Assembly (NCBI RefSeq): GCF_021283305.1 | Contig: NZ_JAJSOK010000006.1 | Span: forward strand, 62,001-126,000 | DNA from: Pseudonocardia kujensis | GTDB lineage: Bacteria > Actinomycetota > Actinomycetes > Mycobacteriales > Pseudonocardiaceae | DNA length: 64,000 nucleotides | Reading direction: 5' to 3' | Part shown: piece by piece, positions 9,311 through 18,400 of the stretch | How positions within the stretch are numbered: the stretch's first letter is position 1 | How the letters are laid out: each line of letters starts with the position of its first letter | Position numbers and translations under genes: made by a program | Notes under the pieces: model-generated | Told to the model about the DNA's origin: nothing | Database searches by the model: none | The model's input: only the letters and a program-made list of their open reading frames with translations

Positions 9311-9661
9311 CTAGGCGCCGAACAGGGCCTGCACGCCCAGCCCGAACACCCAGTCCAGGAGCGACACCAGCGCGACCATGAAGGCGACGAAGACGAGCAC
9401 GACGATCGTGTAGGTCACCAGCTGCTTGCGCGTGGGCCAGATGACCTTGCGCAGCTCCGCCACGACCTCGCGGAGGAAGCGGACCAGCCTGGCGAACGGC
9501 GACGCCTTGCGCGGCGCACCACCGCTGCGCGAGGGCGTCGGGCGGCCCTTGCCCGGCGTGGTGACCGCACCGGCCCCGGACGAGGACGGCGACGTGCGCC
9601 GCCCGCGGCGGTCCGCCGCGGACGTCGGGCGCTCCCGCCCGGGCTCCCGCTCGTCGCTCAC
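9311..9661 (-). CDS. secE: Preprotein translocase subunit SecE
   Basis: SecE, a component of the SecYEG channel. About 116 residues from GTG 9661 (120 from GTG 9673): a charged, disordered N-terminus (to about 60), an amphipathic helix ([26 protein letters not shown]) and one transmembrane helix ([20 protein letters not shown]). The WPTRKQL segment is the SecE signature. The 9661 start is preferred because GAGGACGAGA lies just upstream. tRNA-Trp precedes it and nusG follows, as in most actinobacteria. Confidence 0.95.
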   Translation of the reverse strand: MSDEREPGRERPTSAADRRGRRTSPSSSGAGAVTTPGKGRPTPSRSGGAPRKASPFARLVRFLREVVAELRKVIWPTRKQLVTYTIVVLVFVAFMVALVSLLDWVFGLGVQALFGA

Positions 9662-9725
9662 TCTCGTCCTCACCGGCGGGCAGACGCCCGCCCCCTCGTC
9701 TCGTTCCTGCTGTCGTCCCAGGTGG

Positions 9726-9798
<73 letters not shown>

Positions 9799-9998
9799 AC
9801 GCTGCCCCGGCCCGTCACGTCGGGGACCCGACGGGTTCGGAGCAGGCACACCGGAAGATCCGGTGCGCCCGGCGAATCGAGTGTACGGCACCCGCTCCGG
9901 GGCCCTGCACCCGCGGCCCCCCGGGGAGCCCGGGGCGAGGTCCGCGGGGCCGAAACCCGCTCGCGCGTGGACACCCGCGGTGCGCGAGGATGAGGGCC

Positions 9999-11237
9999 AT
10001 GTCCGCACCGACAGCATCGACCGCCGGAACGTCGCAGAAGCCCCGGATCTCGACCCGGATCGGGAACATCGCCGAGTCGGCCACGCTCGCCGTGGACGCG
10101 AAGGCCAAGGCGCTCAAGGCCGAGGGCCGCCCGGTGATCGGCTTCGGCGCGGGCGAGCCGGACTTCCCCACGCCGCAGCCGATCGTCGAGGCCGCCGTCG
10201 CCGCCGCGCAGGACCCGAAGAACCACCGCTACTCCCCCGCGGGCGGGCTCCCCGAGCTCAAGGCCGCGATCGTGGAGAAGACGAAGCGGGACTCGGGCTA
10301 CGAGATCGCCGCGAACCAGGTCCTGGTGACCAACGGCGGCAAGCAGGCGGTCTACGAGACCTTCGCGACCCTGCTCGACCCGGGTGACGAGGTCATCCTG
10401 CCCGCCCCGTACTGGACCACCTACCCCGAGGCGATCGCGCTCGCCGGTGGCGTGACCAAGGTCGTCGTCACCGGCTCGGAGCAGGACTACCTGCCCACCG
10501 TCGACCAGCTCGAGGCCGCCCGGACGCCGGCCACCAAGGTCCTGCTCTGGTGCTCGCCGTCGAACCCGACCGGCGCCGTGGCCCCGCGCGAGCTCACCGA
10601 GGCCGTCGGCCGCTGGGCGCTCGAGAACGGCATCTGGGTCGTCACCGACGAGATCTACGAGCACCTGGTGTACGACGGCGCCGAGGCCGTCTCGCTGCCC
10701 GTCGCCGTCCCGGAGCTGGCCGACACCTGCGTGGTGCTCAACGGCGTGGCCAAGACCTACGCGATGACCGGCTGGCGGGTCGGGTGGATGGCCGGCCCCA
10801 CGGACGTCGTCAAGGCGGCCACCAACCTGCAGTCGCACCTGTCCTCGAACGTGGCGAACGTGTCGCAGCGCGCGGCGGTCGCGGCCCTCACCGGCCCGCT
10901 CGACGCCGTCGCCGACATGCGCGCCGCCTTCGACCGCCGCCGCCGCACCATCGTCGAGCTGCTCGCGGCGATCCCCGGCGTGCAGTGCCCCACCCCGAAG
11001 GGCGCCTTCTACGTCTACCCGGACGTGCGGGAGCTGCTCGGCAAGCAGATCCGGGGGCAGAAGATCGAGACCAGCCTCGACCTCGCCGCCGCCGTGCTCG
11101 AGCACGCCGAGGTGGCCGTGGTGCCCGGCGAGGCGTTCGGTACGCCGGGCTACTTCCGGCTCTCCTACGCCCTCGGGGACGACGACCTGAAGACCGGCGT
11201 CGAGCGGATGGGCGCGCTGCTGCGCGAGGCGCAGTAG
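9999..11237 (+). CDS. aspC: Aspartate-type PLP aminotransferase (class I/II)
   Basis: Fold-type I aminotransferase, 412 residues. Landmarks are [26 protein letters not shown], the [11 protein letters not shown] motif, the PLP lysine in [16 protein letters not shown] (Lys252) and the C-terminal [14 protein letters not shown] with the carboxylate-binding Arg. It resembles the actinobacterial aspartate aminotransferase encoded near the secE/hadAB region. ATG at 9999 is used; an in-frame ATG lies 9 bases upstream. Transcribed opposite to the ribosomal block and closed by a hairpin at 11251-11288. Confidence 0.88.
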   Translation: MSAPTASTAGTSQKPRISTRIGNIAESATLAVDAKAKALKAEGRPVIGFGAGEPDFPTPQPIVEAAVAAAQDPKNHRYSPAGGLPELKAAIVEKTKRDSGYEIAANQVLVTNGGKQAVYETFATLLDPGDEVILPAPYWTTYPEAIALAGGVTKVVVTGSEQDYLPTVDQLEAARTPATKVLLWCSPSNPTGAVAPRELTEAVGRWALENGIWVVTDEIYEHLVYDGAEAVSLPVAVPELADTCVVLNGVAKTYAMTGWRVGWMAGPTDVVKAATNLQSHLSSNVANVSQRAAVAALTGPLDAVADMRAAFDRRRRTIVELLAAIPGVQCPTPKGAFYVYPDVRELLGKQIRGQKIETSLDLAAAVLEHAEVAVVPGEAFGTPGYFRLSYALGDDDLKTGVERMGALLREAQ

Positions 11238-11250
11238 GGGCCCGGACACG

Positions 11251-11288
11251 GACGAGGGGCGGGCACCGGTCGCGGTGCCCGCCCCTCG
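11251..11288. terminator. Bidirectional intrinsic terminator
   Basis: A 16-bp perfect stem (ACGAGGGGCGGGCACC at 11251-11266, complement at 11273-11288) with a 6-base loop, between the convergent aminotransferase and the small gene at 11302. Confidence 0.85.
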
Positions 11289-11301
11289 TGCGTCGCGGGA
11301 C

Positions 11302-11511
11302 CTACTTGTCGGTGTCGGCAAGGTCCGCCAGGGCGGCGGCGCGCTTGGCGTACTTCCACTTGGCGAGGTCGCCGATCGTCTTGATGCCGAGGGCGGCGAG
11401 CTGCTCGTCGTGCTTCTCGGTGAGGCCCTCGAGGGCCGACGGCGGGGCGGAGAGGATCTCCGAGGCCGTCTTGTCCTCCCAGGCCTTGTCCACCAGCTTC
11501 CCGAACTTCAC
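11302..11511 (-). CDS. Small helical protein with HhH-like motif
   Basis: A 69-residue protein starting MKFGKLVDKAWEDKTASEIL. The C-terminal part (DEQLAALGIKTIGDLAKWKY) resembles a helix-hairpin-helix pattern of the L-LGI-TI-DLA type seen in nucleic-acid-binding or scaffold modules. GTG at 11511 follows GGAGGGAG at good spacing. It is downstream of hadB on the same strand but about 100 bp away. Family not recognised; the HhH reading is inference. Confidence 0.65.
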   Translation of the reverse strand: MKFGKLVDKAWEDKTASEILSAPPSALEGLTEKHDEQLAALGIKTIGDLAKWKYAKRAAALADLADTDK

Positions 11512-11607
11512 GTGGTGCTCCCTCCGTGTGGTACGGGCCCTCGCGGACCCGGGACGCAGGCAGCATCGACCCACTCGGCGATCACGGCAACCGGACACGC
11601 CCCGGGC

Positions 11608-12048
11608 TCAGCCGGGGAGGACGACCTCCGCGGTGGCCCTACCCAGCACCGACTTGCCGTCGAACACGGCCTTGACGTCGATCCGGGCGACGCGGACACC
11701 GTCCGAATCGGTGACGTCCCCGACCGTGCCCGTGATCTCCACGAGGGCGCCGGTGTCGTCGTCGGGCACCACGACGGGGCGGGTGAAGCGGGTGCCGTAG
11801 CTCCGCACGAGGGAGGCGTCGCCGACCCAGTCGGTGACGACCCGGCCGGCCACGGCCATCGTCAGCATCCCGTGCGCGATCACGCCGGGCAGCCCGGCGA
11901 CGCGCGCGACGCGGTCGCTCCAGTGGATCGGGTTGAAGTCGCCGGAGGCGCCGGCGTAGCGGACCAGGTCGGCCCGGGTGAGGTGCAGCCGCAGCGGCGG
12001 GAGCTCGTCGCCCTTCTGCGCCGCGGCGGGGTTCGACGGGGTGCTCAT
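11608..12048 (-). CDS. hadB: MaoC-type (3R)-hydroxyacyl-ACP dehydratase, HadB-like
   Basis: Hotdog-fold hydratase, 146 residues, with the MaoC catalytic segment GDFNPIHWSDRVARVAGLPGVIAHGML, in which Asp and His are the hydratase dyad. By analogy with mycobacterial HadB it is the catalytic subunit of the FAS-II dehydratase. It overlaps hadA by 4 bp (ATGA), so the two are translationally coupled, as expected for a HadAB heterodimer. The same position (rpmG-hadA-hadB-secE) is seen in mycobacteria. Whether this organism makes mycolates cannot be judged here; a general acyl dehydratase role is possible. Confidence 0.85.
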   Translation of the reverse strand: MSTPSNPAAAQKGDELPPLRLHLTRADLVRYAGASGDFNPIHWSDRVARVAGLPGVIAHGMLTMAVAGRVVTDWVGDASLVRSYGTRFTRPVVVPDDDTGALVEITGTVGDVTDSDGVRVARIDVKAVFDGKSVLGRATAEVVLPG

Positions 12049-12482
12049 GCCTGGGTCACCAGCAGCGAGCTCGTGGTGGCGACCGGCTCACCCGTGGCGT
12101 CGGCGACCTCGCACCGCAGGGTCAGCATGTGACTGCCCGCGCGCGTGCGCAGCTCGTCGACGTGGATCGTGGTGAACAGCTCGTCGCCGCCGTGGATCGC
12201 CCGGTGGAAGGTGATGCGCTGGTCGCCGTGCACCATCCGCGTGTAGTCCCAGCCGAAGGCGGGGTCCCGCAGGAACGCCTCGATCAGCGGCATGGTGAAG
12301 GTCGTCGAGAACGTCGGCGGCGCGACCAGGTCGGGGTGACCTGCCGCGCGCGCGACGTCGAGATCACGGCTCAACGGGGAGGTGTCCCCGATGGCCGTGG
12401 CGAACTCCCGGATCTTCTCCCGGCCGACCTGGAAGGGACCGGCGGCCGGGAGGGAACGGCCGACGAAGGACTCGTCGGGCAC
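12045..12482 (-). CDS. hadA: MaoC-like dehydratase stabilising subunit, HadA-like
   Basis: Hotdog-domain protein, 145 residues, starting MPDESFVGRSLPAAGPFQVGR. Its hydratase region reads GDTSPLSRDLDVARAAGHPD, without the catalytic Asp-His pair in its usual form. This fits HadA, which shapes the substrate channel for HadB. The PPTFSTTF and VHGDQRITFHR segments are typical. It lies 16 bp downstream of rpmG and overlaps hadB by 4 bp, so rpmG-hadA-hadB probably form one operon. Confidence 0.85.
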   Translation of the reverse strand: MPDESFVGRSLPAAGPFQVGREKIREFATAIGDTSPLSRDLDVARAAGHPDLVAPPTFSTTFTMPLIEAFLRDPAFGWDYTRMVHGDQRITFHRAIHGGDELFTTIHVDELRTRAGSHMLTLRCEVADATGEPVATTSSLLVTQA

Positions 12483-12498
12483 TGCCGGACCGTCCGAC

Positions 12499-12666
12499 TC
12501 AGCGGGTCTCGCGGTGGGCGCGGTGCGTGCCGCAGTTCGGGCAGAACTTCTTGATCTCGAGCCGGTCGGGATCGTTGCGCCGGTTCTTCTTGGTGATGTA
12601 GTTCCGGTGCTTGCACTGCTCGCACGCCAGCGTGATCTTCGGCCGGACGTCGGTGGCCTTCGCCAT
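12499..12666 (-). CDS. rpmG: 50S ribosomal protein L33, zinc-ribbon type
   Basis: L33 of 55 residues ([20 protein letters not shown]...). It keeps both zinc pairs (CEQC and CPNC), making it the C+ form, in contrast to the Cys-free paralogue at 13440-13610. [16 protein letters not shown] is the family signature. ATG at 12666. First gene of the rpmG-hadA-hadB unit, just downstream of tRNA-Met. Confidence 0.96.
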   Translation of the reverse strand: MAKATDVRPKITLACEQCKHRNYITKKNRRNDPDRLEIKKFCPNCGTHRAHRETR

Positions 12667-12712
12667 CGCGGGTGCCTCCTGCTTTTCCTGCTTCGAGCTC
12701 GGATCGTGTGTG

Positions 12713-12785
12713 TAGCGGTGGCCGGACTTGAACCGGCGACACAGCGATTATGAGCCGCTTGCTCTACCGACTGAGCTACACCGCC
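12713..12785 (-). tRNA. trnM: tRNA-Met(CAT), elongator type
   Basis: A 73-nt cloverleaf on the minus strand. Its acceptor starts GGCGGTG with a G1-U72 wobble, the anticodon loop CTCATAA gives CAT, and the T-loop is GGTTCAAGTCC. No CCA is encoded. Lack of initiator features (three GC pairs at the anticodon stem base, unpaired C1) indicates the elongator. Confidence 0.95.
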
Positions 12786-12815
12786 TCGCGAAGCCGGTCA
12801 CACCTACCTCGCTGG

Positions 12816-12888
12816 AGCCCCTTTACGGAATCGAACCGTAGACCTTCTCCTTACCATGGAGACGCTCTGCCGACTGAGCTAAAGGGGC
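12816..12888 (-). tRNA. trnT: tRNA-Thr(GGT)
   Basis: A 73-nt cloverleaf on the minus strand: acceptor GCCCCTT/AAGGGGC, anticodon loop ATGGTAA giving GGT, T-loop GGTTCGATTCC, and CCA encoded at 12813-12815. It lies 30 bp upstream of tRNA-Met, probably co-transcribed. Confidence 0.96.
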
Positions 12889-13184
12889 GGCACGGCCCTC
12901 CGGGGACTTCCCCGTCGGACCTGGAGAACTCTACACAACCCCTTCCGCGGCCCGCCAACCCGGGGGTCCCGCTCCCCGTTTCCGCAGCTCCCGCTCCGCT
13001 GCGGGGTCTCCGGAGGGGGTGCGACGGGGCCGTGAGCGGTGGTCGTCGCCGAGCGACGATCGTCACTTCCGACGCCCGACCCGGCCGGGGTGGGTGGCGG
13101 GTTCGTGCCTGCGATGCGCCGTCCGACCTGCGCCGCCCCACCGCCGCCGTCACGCGGCGCCGGCGGGGCGGACGCAGCGATGGA
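12889..13184. other. Gene-free spacer between rpsN paralogue and tRNA-Thr
   Basis: No credible gene is seen on either strand. A 7-bp stem (CCGCAGC at 12982-12988 with GCTGCGG at 12998-13004) may end the rpmG/rpsN transcript coming from the right; the tRNA promoter should lie near 12890-12940. Confidence 0.4.
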
Positions 13185-13427
13185 TCAGCAGGAGGACTTG
13201 GTGACCCCGGGCAGCATGCCGGCGTGGGCGAGCTCGCGGAGCTTCACCCGCGAGACGCCGGACTTCCCGACGTACCCGCGCGGGCGGCCGTCCGTGGAGT
13301 CCCGGTTGCGGATCCGGGTGGCGCCCCGCGCGCGGCTGCGCGCCACCGCGGCCTCGACCCCGATCTCGGCCTTCCGGCGCAGCGACCGCACGGGGCGGGC
13401 CGGCTGTACCGATGGTCGACTCCGCAT
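13185..13427 (-). CDS. rpsN: Cys-free 30S ribosomal protein S14 paralogue, shortened
   Basis: The C-terminal S14 signature is clear: [42 protein letters not shown], lacking the two CxxC pairs of the zinc form. The protein is 80 residues against about 101 for the usual zinc-independent S14, and the typical basic MAKKSKI-like N-terminus is absent. ATG at 13427 has GGAGCG just upstream and lies 12 bp after the Cys-free L33 gene, so the two are coupled. A longer in-frame start is not available. Likely made under zinc starvation; whether the short N-terminus still works is open. Confidence 0.85.
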   Translation of the reverse strand: MRSRPSVQPARPVRSLRRKAEIGVEAAVARSRARGATRIRNRDSTDGRPRGYVGKSGVSRVKLRELAHAGMLPGVTKSSC

Positions 13428-13439
13428 GCTCGCTCCGGC

Positions 13440-13610
13440 TCACCGCTCCTCGCGGAACTCGACGTGCCGGCGGACCACCGGGTCGTACTTGCGCAGCACG
13501 AGCCGGTCGGGGTCGTTGCGGCGGTTCTTGCGGGTCACGTAGGTCGTGCCCGTGCCTGCGGTCGATCGCATCTTCACCACGGGACGCACGGCGGCGGACT
13601 TGGCGGCCAC
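13440..13610 (-). CDS. rpmG: Cys-free 50S ribosomal protein L33 paralogue
   Basis: A 56-residue L33 ([19 protein letters not shown]...) with the [22 protein letters not shown] core and no cysteine at all, i.e. the zinc-independent C- form. GTG at 13610 follows GGAGGGTGAC. First gene after the candidate Zur box and upstream of the Cys-free S14. In actinobacteria such paralogues are repressed by Zur and replace zinc-holding copies when zinc is scarce. Confidence 0.95.
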   Translation of the reverse strand: MAAKSAAVRPVVKMRSTAGTGTTYVTRKNRRNDPDRLVLRKYDPVVRRHVEFREER

Positions 13611-13627
13611 GTCACCCTCCTCTCATA

Positions 13628-13643
13628 TCAGGAACGATTGTCA
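13628..13643. promoter_or_regulatory. Candidate Zur box in divergent promoter
   Basis: In the 79-bp gap between the Cys-free L33 start (13610) and the CobW-like start (13690), the minus strand reads TGACAATCGTTCCTGA inside an AT-richer patch. The left half, TGA-AATCGTT, agrees well with actinobacterial Zur sites of the TGAAAATCGTTTTCA type; the right half is weaker. Gene content on both sides (C- ribosomal proteins, zinc chaperone-like GTPase) supports Zur control. Site assignment is inference. Confidence 0.6.
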
Positions 13644-13689
13644 TTTACGGTAACACTCGCCGACCCCCACCCCTTCCCGAGGAGGGCCC

Positions 13690-14940
13690 ATGCCCGACAC
13701 CGAACTGCTCGTGGTCACGGGCCTGTGCGCCGAAGGCGTGGAGCGCGTCCTCGCCCGGCTGCGCACCGCCGATCCCGACGTCGTGGTCGTGCACCACGAC
13801 CTGCGTGACATCGCCCGCGGCCGGCTTCGCCGGCGGATCCGCGACCGCGGCTCCGACACCTGGACCGAGCGGGAGCTGACACACGGCTGCGTGTCCTGCA
13901 CCCTGCGCGAGGACCTCCTGCCGATGCTGCGCCGGCTCGCCGGCCGGGTCCGTCGCGTCGTCCTGCATCTCGACCCCGCACTGGAACCGGAGCAGGTGTG
14001 CTGGGCACTGGCGCACGTGCTGGTGGACGGCATCGTGCTCACCGACCTCGTCGACCTGCGCGGCGTGGTCACCGCCGTGGACGCGGCCTCCTGGCTCGAC
14101 GACGCCACCGGCGACGAGCCCGCCGCCGAGCGCGGCCTCGCCGACCTCCCGGACGACGAGCGCACGGTCGCCCAGGTCGCCGTCGCCCAGGCGGAGTTCG
14201 CGGACCTGCTCGTGCACACCGGCACCACGTCCGCCTGGGAGCACGCCCGGGTCGACGCCGTCCTGGAGCGGCTCGCCCCCACCGCCCTGCGGTCCCGGCT
14301 CGCCGAGCTCGACGACGACGCGGTCCTCCTGCGCCGCACGCACGTCGAGGCCCGTCGCGGCCGGCCCGACGACGTCCACGGCCCGCTGCTGCGCGGAGCC
14401 CCGCCGCTGGCCACCGACTGCGGCGTGCGGCTGCTCGTCTTCTCCGCGCGCCGCCCGTTCCACCCGGACCGCCTGCACGGGGCGATCGACCTGCTGCTCG
14501 ACGGCGTGGTGCGGACCCGCGGGCGGATCTGGCTCGCCACCCGCCCCGACGACGTCCTGTGGCTGGAGTCCGCCGGCGGCGGCCTGCGGATCGGGCAGGC
14601 CGGGGAGTGGCTCGCCGGGCAGGACCCCGCGGCCTGGGACGAGGTGTCCGACGAGCGCCGGGCCCTCGCCGCGCTCGGCTGGCACCCGCGCTTCGGGGAC
14701 CGGGCGCAGGACGTCGTCGTGCTGGCCCACGCACTCGACGCCGGCGGCCTCGACGCGGTCGAGGCCGGCCTGCGGTCCGCCCTGCTCACCGACGCCGAGC
14801 TCGCCGCCGGCGAGGAGACCTGGCCGACGCTGACCGATCCCTTCGGGTTCTGGCACACCGATCCCTGCGGCCAGCCCGAACCCGCAGGCCACGAACCCGC
14901 CGGCCGGGAGGCCGAGCGGTCCCGAGGAGAGGAGTGCTGA
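13690..14940 (+). CDS. CobW/COG0523-family zinc-homeostasis protein without P-loop
   Basis: 416 residues with the CobW layout: the metal-binding motif [14 protein letters not shown] in the N-terminal domain, the [11 protein letters not shown] segment, and the C-terminal CobW_C domain ([36 protein letters not shown]). The Walker A position reads [14 protein letters not shown] instead of G-x4-GK-S/T, so canonical GTP binding looks lost. Mycobacterial homologues next to C- ribosomal genes are similarly degenerate. The C-terminal tail contains His and Cys (HTDPC, EEC) that could hold metal. ATG at 13690 follows GAGGAGGG. It ends in TGATG with the Cys-free L32, so the pair is coupled. Confidence 0.85.
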   Translation: MPDTELLVVTGLCAEGVERVLARLRTADPDVVVVHHDLRDIARGRLRRRIRDRGSDTWTERELTHGCVSCTLREDLLPMLRRLAGRVRRVVLHLDPALEPEQVCWALAHVLVDGIVLTDLVDLRGVVTAVDAASWLDDATGDEPAAERGLADLPDDERTVAQVAVAQAEFADLLVHTGTTSAWEHARVDAVLERLAPTALRSRLAELDDDAVLLRRTHVEARRGRPDDVHGPLLRGAPPLATDCGVRLLVFSARRPFHPDRLHGAIDLLLDGVVRTRGRIWLATRPDDVLWLESAGGGLRIGQAGEWLAGQDPAAWDEVSDERRALAALGWHPRFGDRAQDVVVLAHALDAGGLDAVEAGLRSALLTDAELAAGEETWPTLTDPFGFWHTDPCGQPEPAGHEPAGREAERSRGEEC

Positions 14941-15122
14941 TGGCCGTTCCGAAGCGGCGGACCTCGCGCAGCAACACCCGGTCCCGCCGGGCGCAGTGGC
15001 GCCGGGCGGTCCGCGACACCGCACCGGACCTGGTCCCGATCGTGGTGGACGGGCGGCGACACCTGGTGCCGCGGCGGCTGGTGCCCGCATACCGCCGCGG
15101 GCTGTGGCACCCGGAGGGGTAA
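14940..15122 (+). CDS. rpmF: Cys-free 50S ribosomal protein L32 paralogue
   Basis: 60 residues beginning [20 protein letters not shown], the L32 signature. The C-terminal half ([25 protein letters not shown]) contains none of the four zinc cysteines of standard L32. The start overlaps the CobW-like stop (TGATG). This gives zinc-free forms of L33, S14 and L32 around one promoter. Confidence 0.93.
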   Translation: MAVPKRRTSRSNTRSRRAQWRRAVRDTAPDLVPIVVDGRRHLVPRRLVPAYRRGLWHPEG

Positions 15123-15215
15123 GGCGGACCCCTCAGGTCCGGCGCGCGGGCCCGGGCCCGGGACGGCGTGACCGACCGATGTCCGGGCGCACCCCTCAGG
15201 CGGAGTGTCATCGTC

Positions 15216-15401
15216 ATGGTCTTCCTGGACACGATGGTCGACGAGCGCCGCGCCGCCTTCCTCGCGGAGGCCGACCGCTTCCGCCTGGCACGGCTGGCGC
15301 GGCTCTGGCGGAAGGGGCGGCGCGAGCCGCCGCGGATCCCGGTGCCCCCGCCGGTGCCCCACGAGAAGTCGGCTGTCGCGGGGCAGTGCCGCGCGGCGTG
15401 A
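15216..15401 (+). CDS. Small basic hypothetical protein
   Basis: 61 residues from ATG 15216 (MVFLDTMVDERRAAFLAEAD...). It is a charged, probably helical N-terminal half (RFRLARLARLWRKGRREP) followed by a Pro-rich tail. No family recognised. Short purine stretch GGAG upstream at weak spacing. It could be a real small gene or a chance frame between rpmF and the LuxR regulator. Confidence 0.45.
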   Translation: MVFLDTMVDERRAAFLAEADRFRLARLARLWRKGRREPPRIPVPPPVPHEKSAVAGQCRAA

Positions 15402-15450
15402 GGGGAAGGCCGGCGGAAAGTGCCCGGAACCGTCGGGGGTCCGTGCGAGC

Positions 15451-18400
15451 ATGACGCCCGTGCCACGTCCGGGGGTGGGGATCGGTCTGGTCGGTCGGGG
15501 GGCCGAACGGGCCGTCCTCGCCGCTGCGCTCGAACGGGCGCGCGCCGGGCGGGGCACGGGGGTCCTGCTGTCCGGCGACGCCGGGGTGGGCAAGTCCCGG
15601 CTGATCGCCGAGCTGACCGCGCAGGCGCGCGAGGCGGGCGCGCTCGTCCTGCTCGGGCGGTGCATCGAGACCGCGGGCGTGGAGCTGCCCTACCTGCCCT
15701 TCACCGAGATCGTCGGCCGGCTGCTGGCCGAACGGCCCGGCCTGGCCGAGCGGCATCCGGGCCTGCTGCGGCTCGTCCCCGGAGAGTCCGCCGCGGAACG
15801 GGGCGGGCGCGAGCTGGGTCAGCTCCAGGTCTTCGAGGCGCTGCTCTCCGCCCTCGACACGGTGTCCGGCGAGGGGCCGCCCGTGCTGCTGGTGCTCGAG
15901 GACCTGCACTGGGCGGACCGGTCGAGCCGCGACCTGCTGGTCTTCCTGCTCTCCCGGCTCGGCGCCGGGCGCCTGCTCGTGGTGGCCACCTACCGGGCGG
16001 ACGACCTGCATCGCCGGCATCCGCTGCGGCCGGTGCTCGCCGAGCTGGTGCGGCTGCCCGCCGTCGAGCGGCTGGAGCTGGCGCCGCTGCCCCCGGCCGA
16101 CGCGCTCGCCCTGGTCACGGCCCTCGCCGGCGAGCTCGGACTGCCGGAGCGCGAGCTGCACCGGCTGGCCCGGCGCAGCGAGGGCAACGCGTTCTTCGCC
16201 GAGGAGCTGGTCTCGGCCGCCGGAGGCGGAGCCGGGCTGCCCGAGGCGCTCACGGACGTCCTGCTGGCCCGGTTCGAGCAGCTGCCGGCCCCCGCGCGGC
16301 AGGTGCTGCGGGTCGCGTCGGTGGCCGGCCGCAGCGTCGCCGACGTCACGCTGGCCGAGGTGAGCGGCCTGGACACCGCCCAGTTCGAGGAGGCCGTCCG
16401 GGAGGCCGTGGCCCACCACCTCCTGGTGCCGGACGAGCGCGGCGACCTCGCCTTCCGGCACGCGCTGCTGCGCGAGGCGGTCTACGGCGACCTGCTGCCC
16501 GGCGAGCGGGCGCGGATCCACTCGCGGTACGCGGACCTGATCGCCGCGCGGCTCGCGCAGCCGGCCACGCCCGGCCGCCCCTCGCCCGTCGGGGCCTCCC
16601 CCGCGGCCGCCCTGGCCCACCACGCCCTCGCCGCCCACGACCTGCCCCGCGCGCTCGCCGCCTCGGTGCGCGCGGCCCGCGAGGCGGACCGGGTGGGCGC
16701 GCCGGCCGAGGTCCTGCGGCACGCCGAGCGTGCGGTCGAGCTGTGGCCCGCGGTGCCCGACGCCGAGGCGCTCACGGGCACGGACGAGATCGCGGTCACG
16801 CTGTGGGCGGCCTGGTCCGCGAGCACGACCGGCGACCCGGCCCGCGGCATCGCGCTGAGCACCCGGGCGCTCGAGCTGGTCGACGCCTCCGAGGACCGCG
16901 CGCGGGCCGCCGAGGTCCGGGTGCGGCACGCCATCCGGCTGCTCGAGGGGAACGAGAGCCCGGCGGCCGCGGTCGCCGCCGCCCGCGAAGCGGTGGAACT
17001 GCTGCGCGACCGCCCGCCCTGCGCCGACCTGGCCTGGGCCCACGCCGTGCTCGCCCGCGCCCTGTGGCGCATCGACGACGTGCCGGGCGTGCGCGAGCAC
17101 GGCGCGGAGGCGCTGCGGATCTGCCGGGCGGCCGAGGCGGCCCTGCACGCCGGCACCGACGCGCCGCCGGCCGAGCACGGCGTCGATCCGGGGACGGCAC
17201 TGTCCGACGCGCTCCAGGACGTCGCGGCCGCCGAGGCGGACGCGCTGATCAGCCTGGCCGTGGCCGAGGAGTTCGAGGGCCGCGGCCCGCGCAGCCGCGA
17301 GCTCCTGTCCGAGGCCCTGCCCCTGGCCCGCGGATCCGGGAACATCGGCGTGGAGCTGCGGATCTTCTACAACCGCGGGTTGTCGTTCCTGGAGGAGGGC
17401 GCGGCCTCGGCCGCGGCGGCGGAGTTCGCCGCGGGCATGCGCCGGGCCACCGAGACCGGCACCACGTGGAGCGGCTACGGCATGGACATGCGGGTCGCCC
17501 GGCTGATGAGCGAGTTCGTCGCGGGCGACTGGGAGGCGGCCGAGGACACCGCCCGGCTCGGCGGGGCGATGGTGGCGCCGGTCGTCGCGGGGCGGCTCGC
17601 CGCGGCGGGCCTGCTGGTCGAGGTCGCGCGAGGGCGGCTCACGGAGGCCGAGCGGCGTTGGGCGGAGCTGGACTCCCGTGACCAGGAGGACGACCAGGTG
17701 GTCCTCCTGCTCGGCGGGGCCGGGGTCGAGGCGGCGCTGTGGCGGGGCGAGCCGGCGGAGGCGCTGCGCCGGGCGGACACCGCGCTCGCCGACCTCGACC
17801 GCCTCCTGCCGCACCACATCGCGGCGATCATGCTCGCCGCCCTCGGTCTCGCCGCCGTGCCCGAGGGCGCCCACGAGCCCGCCGAGCGGCTCCTCACCTG
17901 CGCGGAGGAGGCCGCCGAGAAGGGCATCCCCCGCTCGGGGTCGCTGGGCGTCGAGGGGCGGGCGTGGCTGGCCCGGGCGCGCGCCGAGCGGGACCGCGTG
18001 CGCGGGCAGGCGGACGCCGCGACGTGGACGGGGGTGCTGGAGGCATTCGGCTACGGCGACCCGTACCGGGAGGCGGAGGCCCGGGTCCGGCGGGCCGAGG
18101 CGCACCTGGCCGCGGCCGGCCGCACCGAGGACCGGGCGGCGGCCGCCCGGTTGCGCGAGGAGGCCGTCGCGGACCTCGATGCGGCGGTCGAGGTCGCCGC
18201 CCGGCTCGGCGCGGCGCCGCTGCGCGCGCGGGCGGCGGACGTCCGCGCGCGGGCGGGTGCCCGTCGGTCCCGCCCCGAGGCCGCGTCCGGGGACCCCGGG
18301 CCGCTCACCCCGCGGGAGCGCGCCGTGCTGGCGCTGGTGGCCGAGGGCCGCACGAACCGCCAGGTCGGCGAGGCCCTGTACATCAGCGAGAAGACGGTGA

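Noticed and set aside
12713..12888. tRNA-linked integrated element beside tRNA-Met/Thr
   Set aside because: Neighbouring genes are housekeeping, the tRNA ends are not duplicated nearby and no integrase is seen.
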